From assembly GCF_029168945.1 (NCBI RefSeq), contig NC_083605.1, positions 25,867,280 to 25,931,279 of the forward strand: a stretch of DNA of 64,000 nt. Direction: 5' to 3'. Each line of letters starts with the position of its first letter. Position 1 is the stretch's first letter. Under the pieces are notes generated by a model, which did no database searches, was not told where the DNA came from, and worked only from the letters and a program-made list of their open reading frames with translations. Origin of the DNA: Cannabis sativa. Taxonomy: Eukaryota; Streptophyta; Magnoliopsida; Rosales; Cannabaceae. The position numbers were made by a program, and so were the translations under genes. This document shows, one piece after another, positions 46,709 through 59,194 of the stretch.

Positions 46709-47940
46709 TGTTACGAAAATTGTTTATACGCAAGTGCACGCAATCAAGTAGTATCTCACGCAAGTGAGGTCAAACCACAGGGAATTGGATTAAGTACTAC
46801 TATACTATACTTATGATTCTATTCGGTAAAATAATAAGATTGCAATTTGAAAGTAAATAACTTAGAAATTAAAGAGAAAATAAACGAAGATTAATCAAGA
46901 TGAGAGATTAGGGAGGTGAATCCTGTTGATAAGCTACCTATGTTAATACCTAATTGCTATCCTTATCTCAATGTGAATGACAGATTATAAATTAACCTAA
47001 CTCTTTTCAGATCTTTTAGGTTCTAAATAATATGTTCTCTAATTAACTTCTTAATTAAATCAACACAAAATCAGCATTAAGCAATAATCTATTAGTCACT
47101 GAGGCTATGTAAATACTTTCGTTTTACATCAGAACCTAGACTATCCAAATTTTAGCATTCTCAATTCTCACTTTTCAGATTTCGAATTGAGATCATTAAA
47201 CATGTAAAAGGTGATCAAGCTTGCACATGGAATTAAACACAAATAAAGATAGTATTCACACATAAGATGAAGGAATGGCAATTATTTATTAACTAGGCAT
47301 AAACTTAAACAACAATCATCATCCTCCCTTATTGGGAAATTTAGTTCATAATAACTCTAAAAACATCCATGATTAATTCAGAAATAAAAACAAACATAAA
47401 GAAGAATTAAAAGGGTAAAAGAAAGAAACTAGAAGGTGATATCGCTCCAGGTCTTCAAGATAGCTTCCTCTCCACTTGCCTCCACTATTAGGTCTGTTTT
47501 TGCTTACTTCTGACCTTCAATGTCGTATTCCTTATATAGGGATGAGTGGTGTGCCTCCAATTGAGAGAAAAATCAAAATTAGGTCAAATCTGCGATTTCC
47601 GTACCTAGTCGCGACTAGCATTTAAGCTGGTCGCGACTACAGGCAAAACTCGAAAAACCGAGTTTCTGCCAATTCTCGAAGTCGCGACCAGGGTCGCGAC
47701 CAGGAAAAAGGGTCGCGACCTGGCTCTCTGGAGGTCGCGACTACTGATGCGTCTGGAGCTGAATTTTCCAATTTTTTTCCAAGTTTGTCCCAATTTTTCG
47801 CCATTTGACTGAATTCGAACTTTAACACCCCGGAAACCTGAAATAATGAAAATCAAGCGTAAAAATGCTCCAAAAGACACCAATAGACGAGATAATGCTA
47901 CCTTTAAAGACCCGAAACATAGGCTAATTATAACCTAACA
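46709..47940 (-). repeat. Element D 5' LTR
   Basis: 1232 bp, closely matching 36647-37880. Six GTCGCGAC sites start at 47608, 47630, 47681, 47693, 47712 and 47734; TATA box at 47531-47540. Confidence 0.93.
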
Positions 47941-47945
47941 TGGAT

Positions 47946-50035
47946 CCCGGAAAAATAGAATTCGTCAGGGATTGGCCAAGACCGAAGACTGTGACAGAAA
48001 TTAGAAGCTTCTTGGGTTTAGCCGGGTATTATCGTAGGTTCGTGGAAGGGTTTTCTAAAATTTCAACACCCTTAACCGAACTTACAAAGAAGAATCAGCG
48101 GTTTGTCTGGTCAGATAAGTGCGAAGCTAGTTTTCAGGAGCTGAAACAGAGATTGATTACTGCTCCAGTGCTAGCTTTGCCTTCAGACAAAGAGAAATTT
48201 GTAGTCTATTGCCATGCATCCAGATAGGGTCTGGGGTGTGTGCTAATGCAAGCCGATCGGGTTATCGCTTATGCCTCCCGTCAATTAAAGGATTATGAAC
48301 AGCGATACCCGACTCATGATCTAGAGTTGGCCGCGGTGGTTTTTGCATTGAAGATCTGGCGGTATTACCTTTATGGAGAAAGGTGTGAAATCTATACCGA
48401 CCATAAAAGTCTCAAACATTTCTTTACTCAGAAAGATTTGAATATGAGACAGAGGCGTTGGTTGGAATTAGTGAAAGATTACGACTGTGAGATTCTCTAT
48501 CACCCTGGGAAGGCCAATGTAGTGGCCGATGCCCTGAGCAGGAAGGGTCCCGGGCAGGTAGCTAGCATGATTCAGATCTCACCTCAGTTAGCTGAAGACA
48601 TGGTTAGATCCAATATTGAGTTTGTGGTAGGTCAACTTCACAACTTGACGCTGCAATCTGATCTGTTGGAAAGAATTAAAGCCGCTCAGATGAATGATCC
48701 AGAGTTAGTGAAAATCAGAGATGAGATTTTGGCTGGTCAAGCCAGGGATTTCTCAGTATCAGACAACGGGATGCTTCTGTATAAAGCCAGGGTTTGTGTT
48801 CCGAGTAGTGTGGAACTCAGGAATGAGATCTTTGAGGAGGCTCATTCTACCCCTTATTCTCTGCATCCCGGCACCACTAAGATGTACAAGGATCTTAAAC
48901 CGTACTTCTAGTGGAGCGGTATGAAGAAGAATTTGGTAGAATTTGTATCGAGATGCCTCACCTGTCAGCAGATTAAGGTTGAACATCAGAGACCAGCAGG
49001 GTTGTTGCAGCCTTTAACCCTACCTGAATGGAAGTGGGAAGATATCACGATGGATTTCGTGGTTGGGCTACCTAGAACCACGGGTTTGTTCGATTCCATC
49101 TGGATTGTGGTGGATCGATTCACGAAATCTGCTCATTTTCTGCCTGTTAGAACAACTTTTAAAGTGGATCAGTTGGCAGAATTGTATGTTAGAGAGATTG
49201 TAAGACTTCATGGGGTACCGAAGTCTATAGTTTCGGATAGAGATCCGAAGTTCACCTCCAAGTTTTGGCAGAGTTTGCAATGAGCAATGGGTACAAAACT
49301 GAAATTCAATACAGCGTTCCATCCTCAGACAGATGGTCAGTCCGAAAGGACAATTCAGATATTGGAAGACATGTTACGAGCCTATGTTATGGATTTCAAA
49401 GGCTCTTGGAATAAATATCTACCGTTGATAAAATTTTCTTACAACAACAGTTATCAGAGTACGATAGGGATGGCTCCCTATGAACTGTTATACGGTAGGA
49501 AGTGTAGATCTCCCATCCACTGGGATGAGACAGGGGAGAGGAAATACCTAGGTCCAGAATCAGTGCAGCGGACCAATGAGGCAATTGAGAAAATAAAAGC
49601 TAGAATGCTTGCCTCACAGAGTAGACAGAAAAGTTACGCTGATCCGAAGCGCAGAGATGTTGAGTTCCGAGTAGGGGACCATGTGTTTTTACGGGTATCT
49701 CCAATGAAGGGGATCAAACATTTCGGGAAAAGAGGTAAGTTATGCCCTAGATTTACAGGACCTTTCGAGATTCTCGAGAAGATAGGTCAAGTGGCATACC
49801 GGTTAGCATTGCCTCCAGCTTTATCAGCAGTTCACAACGTATTCCATGTCTCTATGTTGAGAAAATACGTTTCAGATCCCTCTCATATACTCAGTTATGA
49901 GAGCCTTGAATTGCAGCCAGATATGACTTACGAAGAACAGCCAGTGGAGATCCTGGATAGAAAGGATAAAGTCCTTCGGAATAAGACCATAGCATTGGTC
50001 AAAGTACTCTGGAGAAACAGCAAGGTGGAGGAAGT
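47946..50035 (+). pseudogene. Tekay RT end, RNase H, integrase and chromodomain
   Basis: Resumes the RT connection at [14 protein letters not shown], then [19 protein letters not shown], RNase H ([31 protein letters not shown]), integrase HHCC (CLTCQQIK), core ([29 protein letters not shown]) and chromodomain (EEQPVEILDRKDK, TIALVKVLWRN). All are in one frame, broken only by stops at 48225 (TAG), 48909 (TAG) and 49281 (TGA). The chromodomain targets new insertions to chromatin. Its last part is beyond element B at 61107. Confidence 0.92.
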
Positions 50036-51941
50036 TGTTGGGTTTTATGCCCTAAATAAAACTCTTTACAATCTGATTAGTTATCAATATAAGAAATTTG
50101 AAGTGATTGATGTTTGGATGAATTCTACATGCTAATGGTTTAATATGTTTTTTACTATTATACACAGAATCAGTTAAATCCAGAACATATGTTTATACAA
50201 TTACAGTATCGTCAACACAGTGGAATGTGATTGTCATCATATGAATCAAAAGACTTGGTCCTTGTTTCATCAGTGTTATTGGATTTACACTAATGTGATA
50301 ATCAGCGATGAGGTATACTTACACTTGGAGTAAGTGTTATGTTCTTTCCAGGACATTAGTAAAGTATACTAGTTTCGAATGTATGGAGTATACATTGGAC
50401 TGGACCGATATTGCAACTAAGTTAAGATATTACAAACTTACCGTTATATATATCTTTCCAAGTCAATATCAGTAGTTGATCTTAAGATTAAAAGAATCTA
50501 AATCCTGGTATGCTTGGGCTCAACTCAGGAGTGCTATTCAAGTTCTTTGATTTATTAGTTAAGCTTACTTTTAGGTTAGGGTGATACGTATATTTTGGGA
50601 ACATGATAGTATGATTGAGTGGGAGTGCTGAACATAAATATGGAATCTATAGCTTCTACTGGTGTATAGAAGTCATGTGATGATTCCCTTCGAGCTTAGC
50701 AAATAGAAGTAAATAGATGAGCTCTTGTTTAACTGACTAATTATTAGATCACTAAACACCATTTACAGGTAGCTAAGTTTTTTAAGGGGCAAAATACATT
50801 GAGGGGTGAGAACGGTAAAGAAATCCCATCTTCATGTAGATCATCTATATAGAGGATCTTTAAATCACAATAAGATTATAACAATGGTTAAATGAGATAG
50901 CATATTGATATCGTGGAACATACAATATGCTCTATATAAGTCTGAGAGTCCAATTCTAAGTTCTAAGAGTGGATTCAACGAAGAATTAATAAGTAGGAAT
51001 TTACTTGGTAAATTTGGTTCACTTATTGGAAGCTCAGCATATAGATCCATGGTCCCCATTCTAGTTGAGAACATTTTGCTTGTAAGACTCATTAATTGAT
51101 TCGTGATTGATCAATTATAATTCTAAAGTTAGACTATGTCTAATTTTATGAATTTTCACTAAGCAGGGGTGAAATTGTAAAGAAAAGAGTTTCTAGGTTT
51201 ATTTATTTATTAATCGACTTTATATGTCTAATTAATAATTAAATTAAATGACAATATTATTTAATAATCTATTTTAGTTATTAAATAATTAGTTTTGGCA
51301 TTTAAAAGGTTAGAATTGAAAAATTGGCGTTTTTAAGAAAATAGAAATAAAATTTGATAAAACTGCAAAATCAAGTGGGACCCACTACAACACCATGGCC
51401 GGCCACTTATTGTGGAAATTCAAATTGATTTTTTCATTATTTTAATGCCAAATAATTCCTAACCTAAACCTAGTAGTTGCCTATAAATAGAAAGTAATGG
51501 CTAAGTCAAATCACATGCTTTAACATGCTTGTTCATTAGCTTTCTGACAGAAATTTCTCTCTTCAGAAAAACTGAGCCTTCCCCACTTTCTATACCTGGC
51601 CGAAACCCTCTCTTCTCTTTTCCCTTCATCAATTTCGACCCTAGTGAAAGAGTAAGTGCCCACACACAGCAAGCAGTAACTGAATCATAGATTGGAAGAC
51701 TGTGAAGTATCGAACTTGAAGAAGAAGGACATTCGAGCTCAGATCTTGATTATACTCTGCTACAAAAAGGATACAAGGGTTAGAGATCTGAGCGGAAGGA
51801 GACATTAATTCCGCTGCATCAATGTAAGATTTTCTTAACTTTATATGTGTTTAATTTATCGTTTTAGAAAGTTCATATTTAGGGTGTTTAAACAACATAC
51901 TTGTGAGTAGATCTAAGATCCTGGTAAAATATATTCCAACA
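50036..51941 (+). repeat. Copia B 5' LTR
   Basis: 1906 bp, TATA box ctataaatag at 51481-51490. Starts like LTR A (gggttttatgccctaaata) and ends like it (aagatcctggtaaaat). Confidence 0.92.
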
Positions 51942-51942
51942 A

Positions 51943-51956
51943 CTTGTATCAGAGCC
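51943..51956 (+). other. Copia B primer-binding site (variant)
   Basis: acTTGTATCAGAGC directly after the LTR; one base differs from the initiator methionine tRNA complement seen intact in element A. Confidence 0.75.
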
Positions 51957-54900
51957 CTGGTAATTGATTTACTTGCATGAAATTTGGACTTTAAAACGAT
52001 TGTTTGTTATTTGGATGGTTTCATGTTCTATTGAGTGTTATATGATGATTGATTGATGTTTGTGAATTTTCGTGGAAATAATTAAAATTTTGTTTCTGGA
52101 ATTATTTTTATTAGATAGTATGGAAAAAATTAAGCAAATTATTTTTTTACAGAACTCAATTTCGATTTAATTTGAATTAGTTATGATTTTTTGAAGATTC
52201 AAAAAAAGATAAGGGACTGTGCACTCACACGCGCGCGGACCTGGTCTGGTGCCTGCCTACGCTCGTGGACACCCTGCAAGCTCCTCTGTTCCGCCGAGGT
52301 TTCTAGGCTGTCACCAAGGGTTGCGCGCGCGGACAGTATGCTTGGCATACTGTCCGTACAACTCCCAAAATTTTCGTTTTTCTTCATTTTTTCATTCTTT
52401 TTCATGGAATTAACTTCCAATTTTTTGTGTAGTTTTGTATTTATAGATTTACTATTCCTAATTCAACTCTAATTATCATAATGAATTAATTTAATATTTT
52501 TTTAAAATTTAATTCAAGATATTAGTGTAATTTGAATTTGAAATTAGTAAATATCTATCTTTTTGCTTAATTATCTATCTTATTTTTAAATTTAATTATA
52601 TCTTATCTTATTTTTAAATTTAAGGTCAGATATTAAAATTTTTTTAAAATTAATTTTTTTTTTCAATATTTTGACCTTATTTAAATTTAAAATAAGATAA
52701 CTATAATCATGTAATTTTAAATAGATGTAAGATATTTTGCTAACTTTTAAATTTTGTTATTTTATTTATTTAAATTAAATTTAAAATCTGAAAAAGATAT
52801 TTAATTTATCTTTTCTAATTTTTTATTTAATTTTTATTTATAAAATAACATTTAATTTTTAAAAGTAGTTAGCAAATTTTGAAATGATATTTAGGTTAGT
52901 TGAAACCTAATTTTTCAAAATTGTAGGTTTAATTTTAAATATTTTTTTTATATATAATTTCGAAATTTAAATAATTTTTTTTTCGAAAAATTAAATTTTA
53001 TTTTTTTTATTTATTTTTTGAAAATAAATTAATATTATTGTTTTTTTATTTTTTTTTAAATAAAATATTTATTTAACTATTTATTTTTCGAAATTTATTT
53101 ATTTAAAATTAAATAAATCCTACTTCCAACTATCCAGCTAACCTTGTTGCAGGAGTATGTGGTTTTAGCTTGTGTGTAAGTTTTCAAAACCTATTATTAC
53201 TTGATTGCAAATAGCCATGGTTAACTTGTTGACAGATCCAATGATCTGATTTTAACTCATGGCTCCCTTGGTCAAGTTAATAATTTGTAACAGGTAAATT
53301 TTACAATCTTGTTTCATCTGTGTATGACCTAGCAACATGATAGGATCCATCCAAATGTGTACATGTGTGAACCTATGTGTTTATTTTATTATATAGATGC
53401 ATATAGGTTGTTGCTAAATAAAATGTCACACCATGATAGATTTTATTTAGGTCCATTTAGTTATTGGACCTATTCAATTAATAACAATTATTTATTTTAA
53501 GGTTAAATTCCTCTCTTTTGGGCCTTGTGTGAGAGTTGGGAGCCATAGAAGTGGGTACGACATACTGAACACAGCACCCGCTCACATGAACTACCCCAAT
53601 TGTGAAGGCCCATTTGCCTGATTTGAATAACTGTACTAGGTTAATTATATTAGTTTGACCTAATAAAATTGAATTAGCAACATAATTAACTTTTAAAATA
53701 TATGAAAATTTATTTTCATTTAATATTTTAAAGTTAATTTTAAGAAAAACACTTTTAGTTTTAGAAATTATTTCTAGACAAACTATTTGTATTTTTCTTG
53801 TATTTAATTAAATATAGAATTTTAACTAACTAGATTCTTTCTGGAGCTTATTTAATTAAATATTCCTATTTAAGTTATAAATTAGTTGTATCAACTGATT
53901 TTTCTTATCTAACTTAAATTTGAGTATTTTATTTAAATTTTAAATCAAGTTGAGGAATCCTAGGCATTAGTTATTAAAGATTCTTGAGATATTTTTTAAG
54001 TTAATATCTTTTCGAATATTAACTTAAAATGGAATATTTTAGATTTTTTTTAGGTTAATATCTTTTTGAATATTAACTTAAAAAGATATCTTCAAATTAA
54101 GTGGTTACAACTTAATTTTTGATATTTAATTAAATCTAAATTTGAAATCATTTAAGTTTTAGATTTTTTCTATATAACTTAAATTAGATATTTTTCAAAT
54201 TTTTGTTGAAAAGATACTTAGTCAAATAAGATATTTTCTAGATAGTTATCTCTAGACTACTTATTATTTCTAATATTTAATAGGAAAATATTATACATTG
54301 TGAAATTAATTATTTAAATAATTAATTTTGGTAAAATTTTATTTAAATATATTTTTCCTAGTATTAAACTAGAAATTAATAATTAAGCCTTCTCTACACT
54401 TAATTATTTATTTCTTGAAATTAATACATTTAATTAACTTGAATAATTTAAATATCTAAGTTGATTTTCATCATGATACTTAAATATTTATTTATTTTTC
54501 ATGACACTTAATTAAATAGAAAATTATTTTTAGGTTGAAATTTAATTTTTCAACTTAAATTTAAATAATTTTCAATATATATTTTTTCTTTATTTTCTTA
54601 ATCCATTTCGAAAATTGCATTTTATTTATGCAATATTTTTCGAATTTATTTTTGAAAAATAGATTGAGTTGTAAATTAATTATTTATTTTAATTAATTCT
54701 TGGGCCAACTTCAATCAATGATTTTTTCATTTAATTGATTAATTTAAAATAAATGAATTTAAATTATATATATATTATTAGAAATTGAATTAATTAGTCA
54801 AAAGAAAATCTAGATAGGTGATATTTTTGCTTGAAGTATTTCTTTTCTAATTCGAAATTTGTATAATTTTAATATATACTTAATTTTCGAATACAATAAA

Positions 54901-55690
54901 TATATTCTCAAGGAAATTTTTAAGTTGCTAATTAATTTAATTTAATTCAACTTAAATTAATTTCCTTAATATTTATATTTAAGATTATTACTAAGATGAA
55001 AATAATTAATTTTATTTCAATCACCATCTAGGTATAATTTTATAAATATTATATTAAATTCTTATTTTGAATTTTAATTCTAAATTTTGAATTTAATGAG
55101 AATTTATTTATTAGAATAATAAAGAAAATACATTTTAAAGAATGAGCTTTATTATTATTAAGACATTCGATCTCCATTGTGGGTTTTACATCGCGTTTGT
55201 TTTAGTGAGTAATCCTCCCTAATGGAGGAACGTTCATTAGCAATTTCGCACCGTTTAATCTCAAAAGATAAGTAGTTTGTAAGTGTTTTATATGGTATAG
55301 ATCACCCTAATGGTGGCGACCATATTTGACTTGCAAATTGCGAAACAATGGTAGTAGCTCATAAGATAGAATAGCCTTGACTCTCGCCTAAACGGGACAA
55401 CGCTGGATTCCAATCTTGATCGAATAAAAGGTTGCTAGAATGTTTAACATTTTAGATGAGCTGACAACTCTATTCAATGGATGGTAACTTTGACTCTCGC
55501 CTAAACGGGACACTGATATCAGTTTATTGAAAAACCTTGGAAATTATTTATGATTGAATTTTTTAAGTATTTTCTCATATCTTTCCTACTTGCTATGTGC
55601 TTATAATTTCTGAATTGATTTTGTGTTAAACCATTATTAATTTCTATTTGTTGATTTCTATTATTTTGATACTTTATCATGTATTATCAA
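51957..55690 (+). other. Copia B long leader
   Basis: Homologous to the leader of A and mostly very AT-rich, with no gene. Two features stand out: a GC-rich island at 52205-52370 containing the hairpin ggacagtatgc-ttg-gcatactgtcc (52331-52355), and the twin motif gactctcgcctaaacggg at 55379 and 55492, 113 bp apart, shortly before gag. Confidence 0.75.
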
Positions 55691-55691
55691 A

Positions 55692-56560
55692 ATGAATCCC
55701 ATGTTATCACTGTTGACTGAAAACAAGCTGAATGGATCTAACTTTAATAAATGGAATGAGAACATTAATATTGCTCTCATAGGAGAAAGTGCCTTGTTTG
55801 TTTTAACTGAGCCGTCACACGAAGTGCACAGGGACAATGCTTCCAAAGCTGTGAAAGAAAAGTATGAGCGTTGGCAGAAAGCAAATGACAAAGCTCTATA
55901 CTTTATGCTTTCTAGCATGGTAGACACCCTCAAAACTCGGTTTTCTAAAGCCGAAAATTTCTTGAAGTTATGACGAAGTTAAATGAGCTATTCGGTAAGG
56001 CATCACTTCAGTCACGCTTTGACGCGACTAAGAAGTACATTAATGCACGGATGGAACCTCATCAAAACGTGCGTGACCATGTTCTCCTAATGTCAAGTTA
56101 TTTCCAAGAAGCCCAAGATCATGGTGCTGAAATGGACAGTGCTACTGAAGTAAGCCTTATCTTGAATAGCCTGACTCCAGCATTTCTACCATACACTTCA
56201 AATTATGTCATGAATAAGAAAGAAATTGACTTTCATGAATTAGTCAATGACCTTCAAACTTATGAAAATTTTATTGGAGGACCCAAGAAGAAAGGGAGTA
56301 AACCTGATAATCCATGTGAATGGTAATGGGACGATTAAACCTGAAGCAAATGTTGCCTCTGCTTCAAAGCCCAAATCGAAGAAGAAGTGGAAGAACACCA
56401 AGAAGCGAACAAAAGCCATGAAGAATAAAAAGGCTGCTCCTTCTGGTGATGCTACACTTAAAGGAAAGTGTTTCTACTGCAATGAAAAAGGTCATTGGAA
56501 ACCCCAATGTCCTAAACTTCTTGGAAAGAAACAAGGTATTTCTATTTATAAACTTTAAGA
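55692..56560 (+). pseudogene. Copia B gag
   Basis: ATG 55692 (MNPMLSLLTENKLNG, FNKWNENI) starts a copia gag of the UBN2 type. It shifts frame near 55967 (TKLNELFGKASLQSRF continues) and again near 56300, returning to the first frame for the zinc knuckle CFYCNEKGHWKPQC (about 56466-56507). Two compensating frameshifts and no other damage suggest late decay. Length is normal, about 285 codons. Confidence 0.82.
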
Positions 56561-56572
56561 GTTTTAGTGAAT

Positions 56573-56640
56573 TATTATCCAATTGGATTTATGATTCTGG
56601 ACGAACTTTGTTTATTTGTTTTCTTCTTCTTATAGGCCAA
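56573..56640 (+). pseudogene. Copia B protease fragment
   Basis: A short frame NWIYDSGRT after gag matches the copia protease active-site context (W-I-x-DSG). Beyond it the frame is lost. Positions 56641-57080 are AT-rich with no further match. Confidence 0.5.
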
Positions 56641-57084
56641 GCTACTTGAACTCAGATGAGTTGGATCGGAAAGCTGGACCAAGGCTGAAATCGTCCAGAT
56701 AAAGATGAAGCTCTTCAATTTTTTTTGAATTAATTGTTTTAGTTTAAAGACAATTTGGATTTCAAATTTTAGTTAGGGATATTTATCCCTGTTTTTCTCA
56801 TATTGTTGCAATACATTTTTTATTTTATTATTAATAAAGTTTTATTTTCGAAATTCAATATTGCAAATTATGAGATTGACCTTCGTTTATTTTATCTTCA
56901 TCAACTATTACCACATTATATTTATATGTTTAAATGTGTAAGTGTTTTTATTATTGATGCAAATTCTATAATATTTACAACTCTTCATAGAGTTATATTA
57001 AATAAACACTAGAAATTAATTCTATGTTTATTAATAATTGTTAATTCTAATACAATTATTATGAATTTGTTTAATAAAAGGATC

Positions 57085-57192
57085 TTTTGATCTGATAGGG
57101 GTGGAGAAAAGTTAAGAAAACTATGCAGTTCAACGATCTTTTATATCTAATGAACTCTGGATAGTATTCAACTCCACATAAACTCTATCACA
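57085..57192 (+). pseudogene. Copia B integrase fossil
   Basis: SDRGGEKL at 57091-57114 is the same integrase core block kept in element A at 11571-11603. It is followed by atgcagttcaacgatc in B and atgcagttcaaagatc in A. The rest is decayed. Confidence 0.55.
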
Positions 57193-58009
57193 CTTAGGGC
57201 CCGTTTGGAACGCAGGATTGGACTGGATTGGACTGGACTGGACAAGATTGGATTCTGCTGAAAGTAATCTTGTGTTTGGTTTCAGAATGGACTGGACTAT
57301 TTTATTTATTTCCTTTTAGAAAAAAAAAACTTAAATTAAATAAAAATATATAATAATAAATTAAAATTAAAATATATAAATATAAATAAATAATTCGTAG
57401 CAAAAACAATAATATATCATATATAATTAAGAATATATCATAAATATATAATAAAATATTTTGTCATATTTTTTATTTAATAAATAATTAAAATAGTAAA
57501 ATAAAAATACTTGAATAACATAAAATTGTTTATCTTAAACACTAATTTAATATAAATATTAATTTTTTAAAATATTTATATAAATTTTTTAGTAATTTAA
57601 AAATAATATATAATTTTATTGTCATATTTTTTTTTCTTAGAATCAATTTAAGTAGCTATTATTTAATTAATAATATTCTAAATTTTAAAAACTTATGTGT
57701 AATAATTCAAAATTATATATTTTCACTAATTTCAATGAATAAGTTTTTGATAAAAAAATGTATAAATAAATGTGTGATAATTATTTCCTTTAAATTCTTA
57801 TTAAATTTAAAATATATTAATAAAAATTTAAAAAAAAAAATCTCACTTGCATGGGATTATTTATCCCACCCTGCTGGATGGGATAAATAATCCCAGACAG
57901 ATGAGGTTAACTGGATTAGTTATCTAGACTTGTAACATGCCCAAACACTGGATTGGACAAATTAGCCTGTCTAATCCAATCCAGTCCTGCGTACCAAACG
58001 GGCCCTAAG
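57193..58009. mobile_element. Terminal-inverted-repeat element inside copia B, non-coding
   Basis: About 817 bp with inverted ends CTTAGGGCCCGTTTGG(A/T)ACGCAGGA of about 25 bp. The interior is AT-rich, with tandem ggattggact motifs near the left end and an inner inverted repeat (tgggattatttatccca / tgggataaataatccca at about 57852-57894). No transposase. I could not find a clear TSD, so hAT, Harbinger or another superfamily cannot be settled; the GGGCCCGTTTGG end is common in plant MITEs. Confidence 0.75.
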
Positions 58010-59180
58010 AGAATAATGATCTTTACAACCTTTAGGGGTGGATCATAATCTCTATATACTTAGGGGTGGAGGTTATCCACAGGTACCCTATATGTATATT
58101 TTTAGGGGTGGAGTCTATTCCACAATTCCCTATATGACACATATTTTCTTTAAACATGGAAGTAATATAATGAGTTAGCTATTGTCAATATAAATGCTTG
58201 ATCTTGATTGTATGTTCCACTTCGATTTTACTATTGTAAGTAAAAGTTTGATACTTTTGAAAGTTCTTTGTTAAAGTTTCACACTACCTTAATTGAGTGG
58301 GAGAATTTTAAAGTTCTATACCCATCTTCATTAGGTTGATACTTGTGATAGGTACTTAAGAACACTACTGAAAAGCAAATCTATCAATTCACATGGATAT
58401 GAATAGCTTATCAGAATTATGAGAATAAGATAAAGAACTCTAGTTCAGTCCATTCGAATGACTTGAACCTAGAATTCTTAATCATCATAAAATTTTATGG
58501 TATCTTAATTTTTGATTACTTTATCTCTGGCATGTATTTTTCACTTCAAATACTAGTCTGCTATGTTGATGACTTAGTCTTGACTTAAAGTTTTAAGACT
58601 AATACAAAAGTCACAACTAGGTAACTTTCTAAACAATCAGAAGTTAAAAGTATTATTTAACCAGACATCTGCTATTGAGTGGGAGCTATCTGAGATGTAA
58701 TCAAATAGGGAATATTAGAAGATATTCAAGAAAGATTTATGAAAGTGATCTATATGTCAGATATTAAGGAATTGTGTATCAGTTATCCTTGTATCTCACC
58801 ATCTAATTTCGAGATTCTTGAGATGGTGCTTACTTTGGGGGTGGAGGAATTATTGTATAATAATTCAAGCTCTACCAGAGAAGAACTATAACTTTGTGTA
58901 TTCGAAAATCCAAGAAAGTTATATTACTGAAGAAAGTCTACACTGTATTATCTCAATTACGTATTTTAAAATATGAGAGATATGTCTTCTGTTTATTCAG
59001 ATGTACTCTTAAAACAGTAAAGATTTCAGTATCCCTTGATGAGTAAAGCATATAGTAAAGGATGTTTCATAAGTATTTTATGAACTAGTTCCAAAAGTTT
59101 GGGTGGATTCTAATATACTACACTTGATCTGAAGATCAACACATCAAATTGACCTACTTGCACAGTTTGTTTTATGTTAG
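58010..59180 (+). pseudogene. Copia B decayed pol remainder
   Basis: No frame survives. Around 58670-58870 the sequence gagtgggagctatc and the later gtgcttactttgggggtggagg line up with the RT-RNase H fossil of element A (12610-12830). Three copies of taggggtgga at 58032-58112 form a local repeat. The rest shows nothing certain. Confidence 0.5.
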
Positions 59181-59194
59181 TTCAAGTGGGAGTT
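59181..59194 (+). other. Copia B polypurine tract
   Basis: ttcaagtgggagtt directly before the 3' LTR, the same as in element A. Confidence 0.8.

Larger units (their letters stand above)
36647..47940 (-). mobile_element. Athila-like element D with gag-pol and ORF3
   Basis: 11,294 bp, LTRs 36647-37880 and 46709-47940 (TGTTACG...CTAACA), TSD tggat (36642-36646, 47941-47945). Athila PBS on the minus strand at 46685-46702. Order on the minus strand: gag, protease, RT, RNase H, integrase, a 0.9-kb spacer with an internal promoter-like module, ORF3, a 1.2-kb 3' region and LTR. The LTRs differ at about a dozen sites by eye. Stops in gag-pol and one frameshift inactivate it, but ORF3 is intact. Confidence 0.94.
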
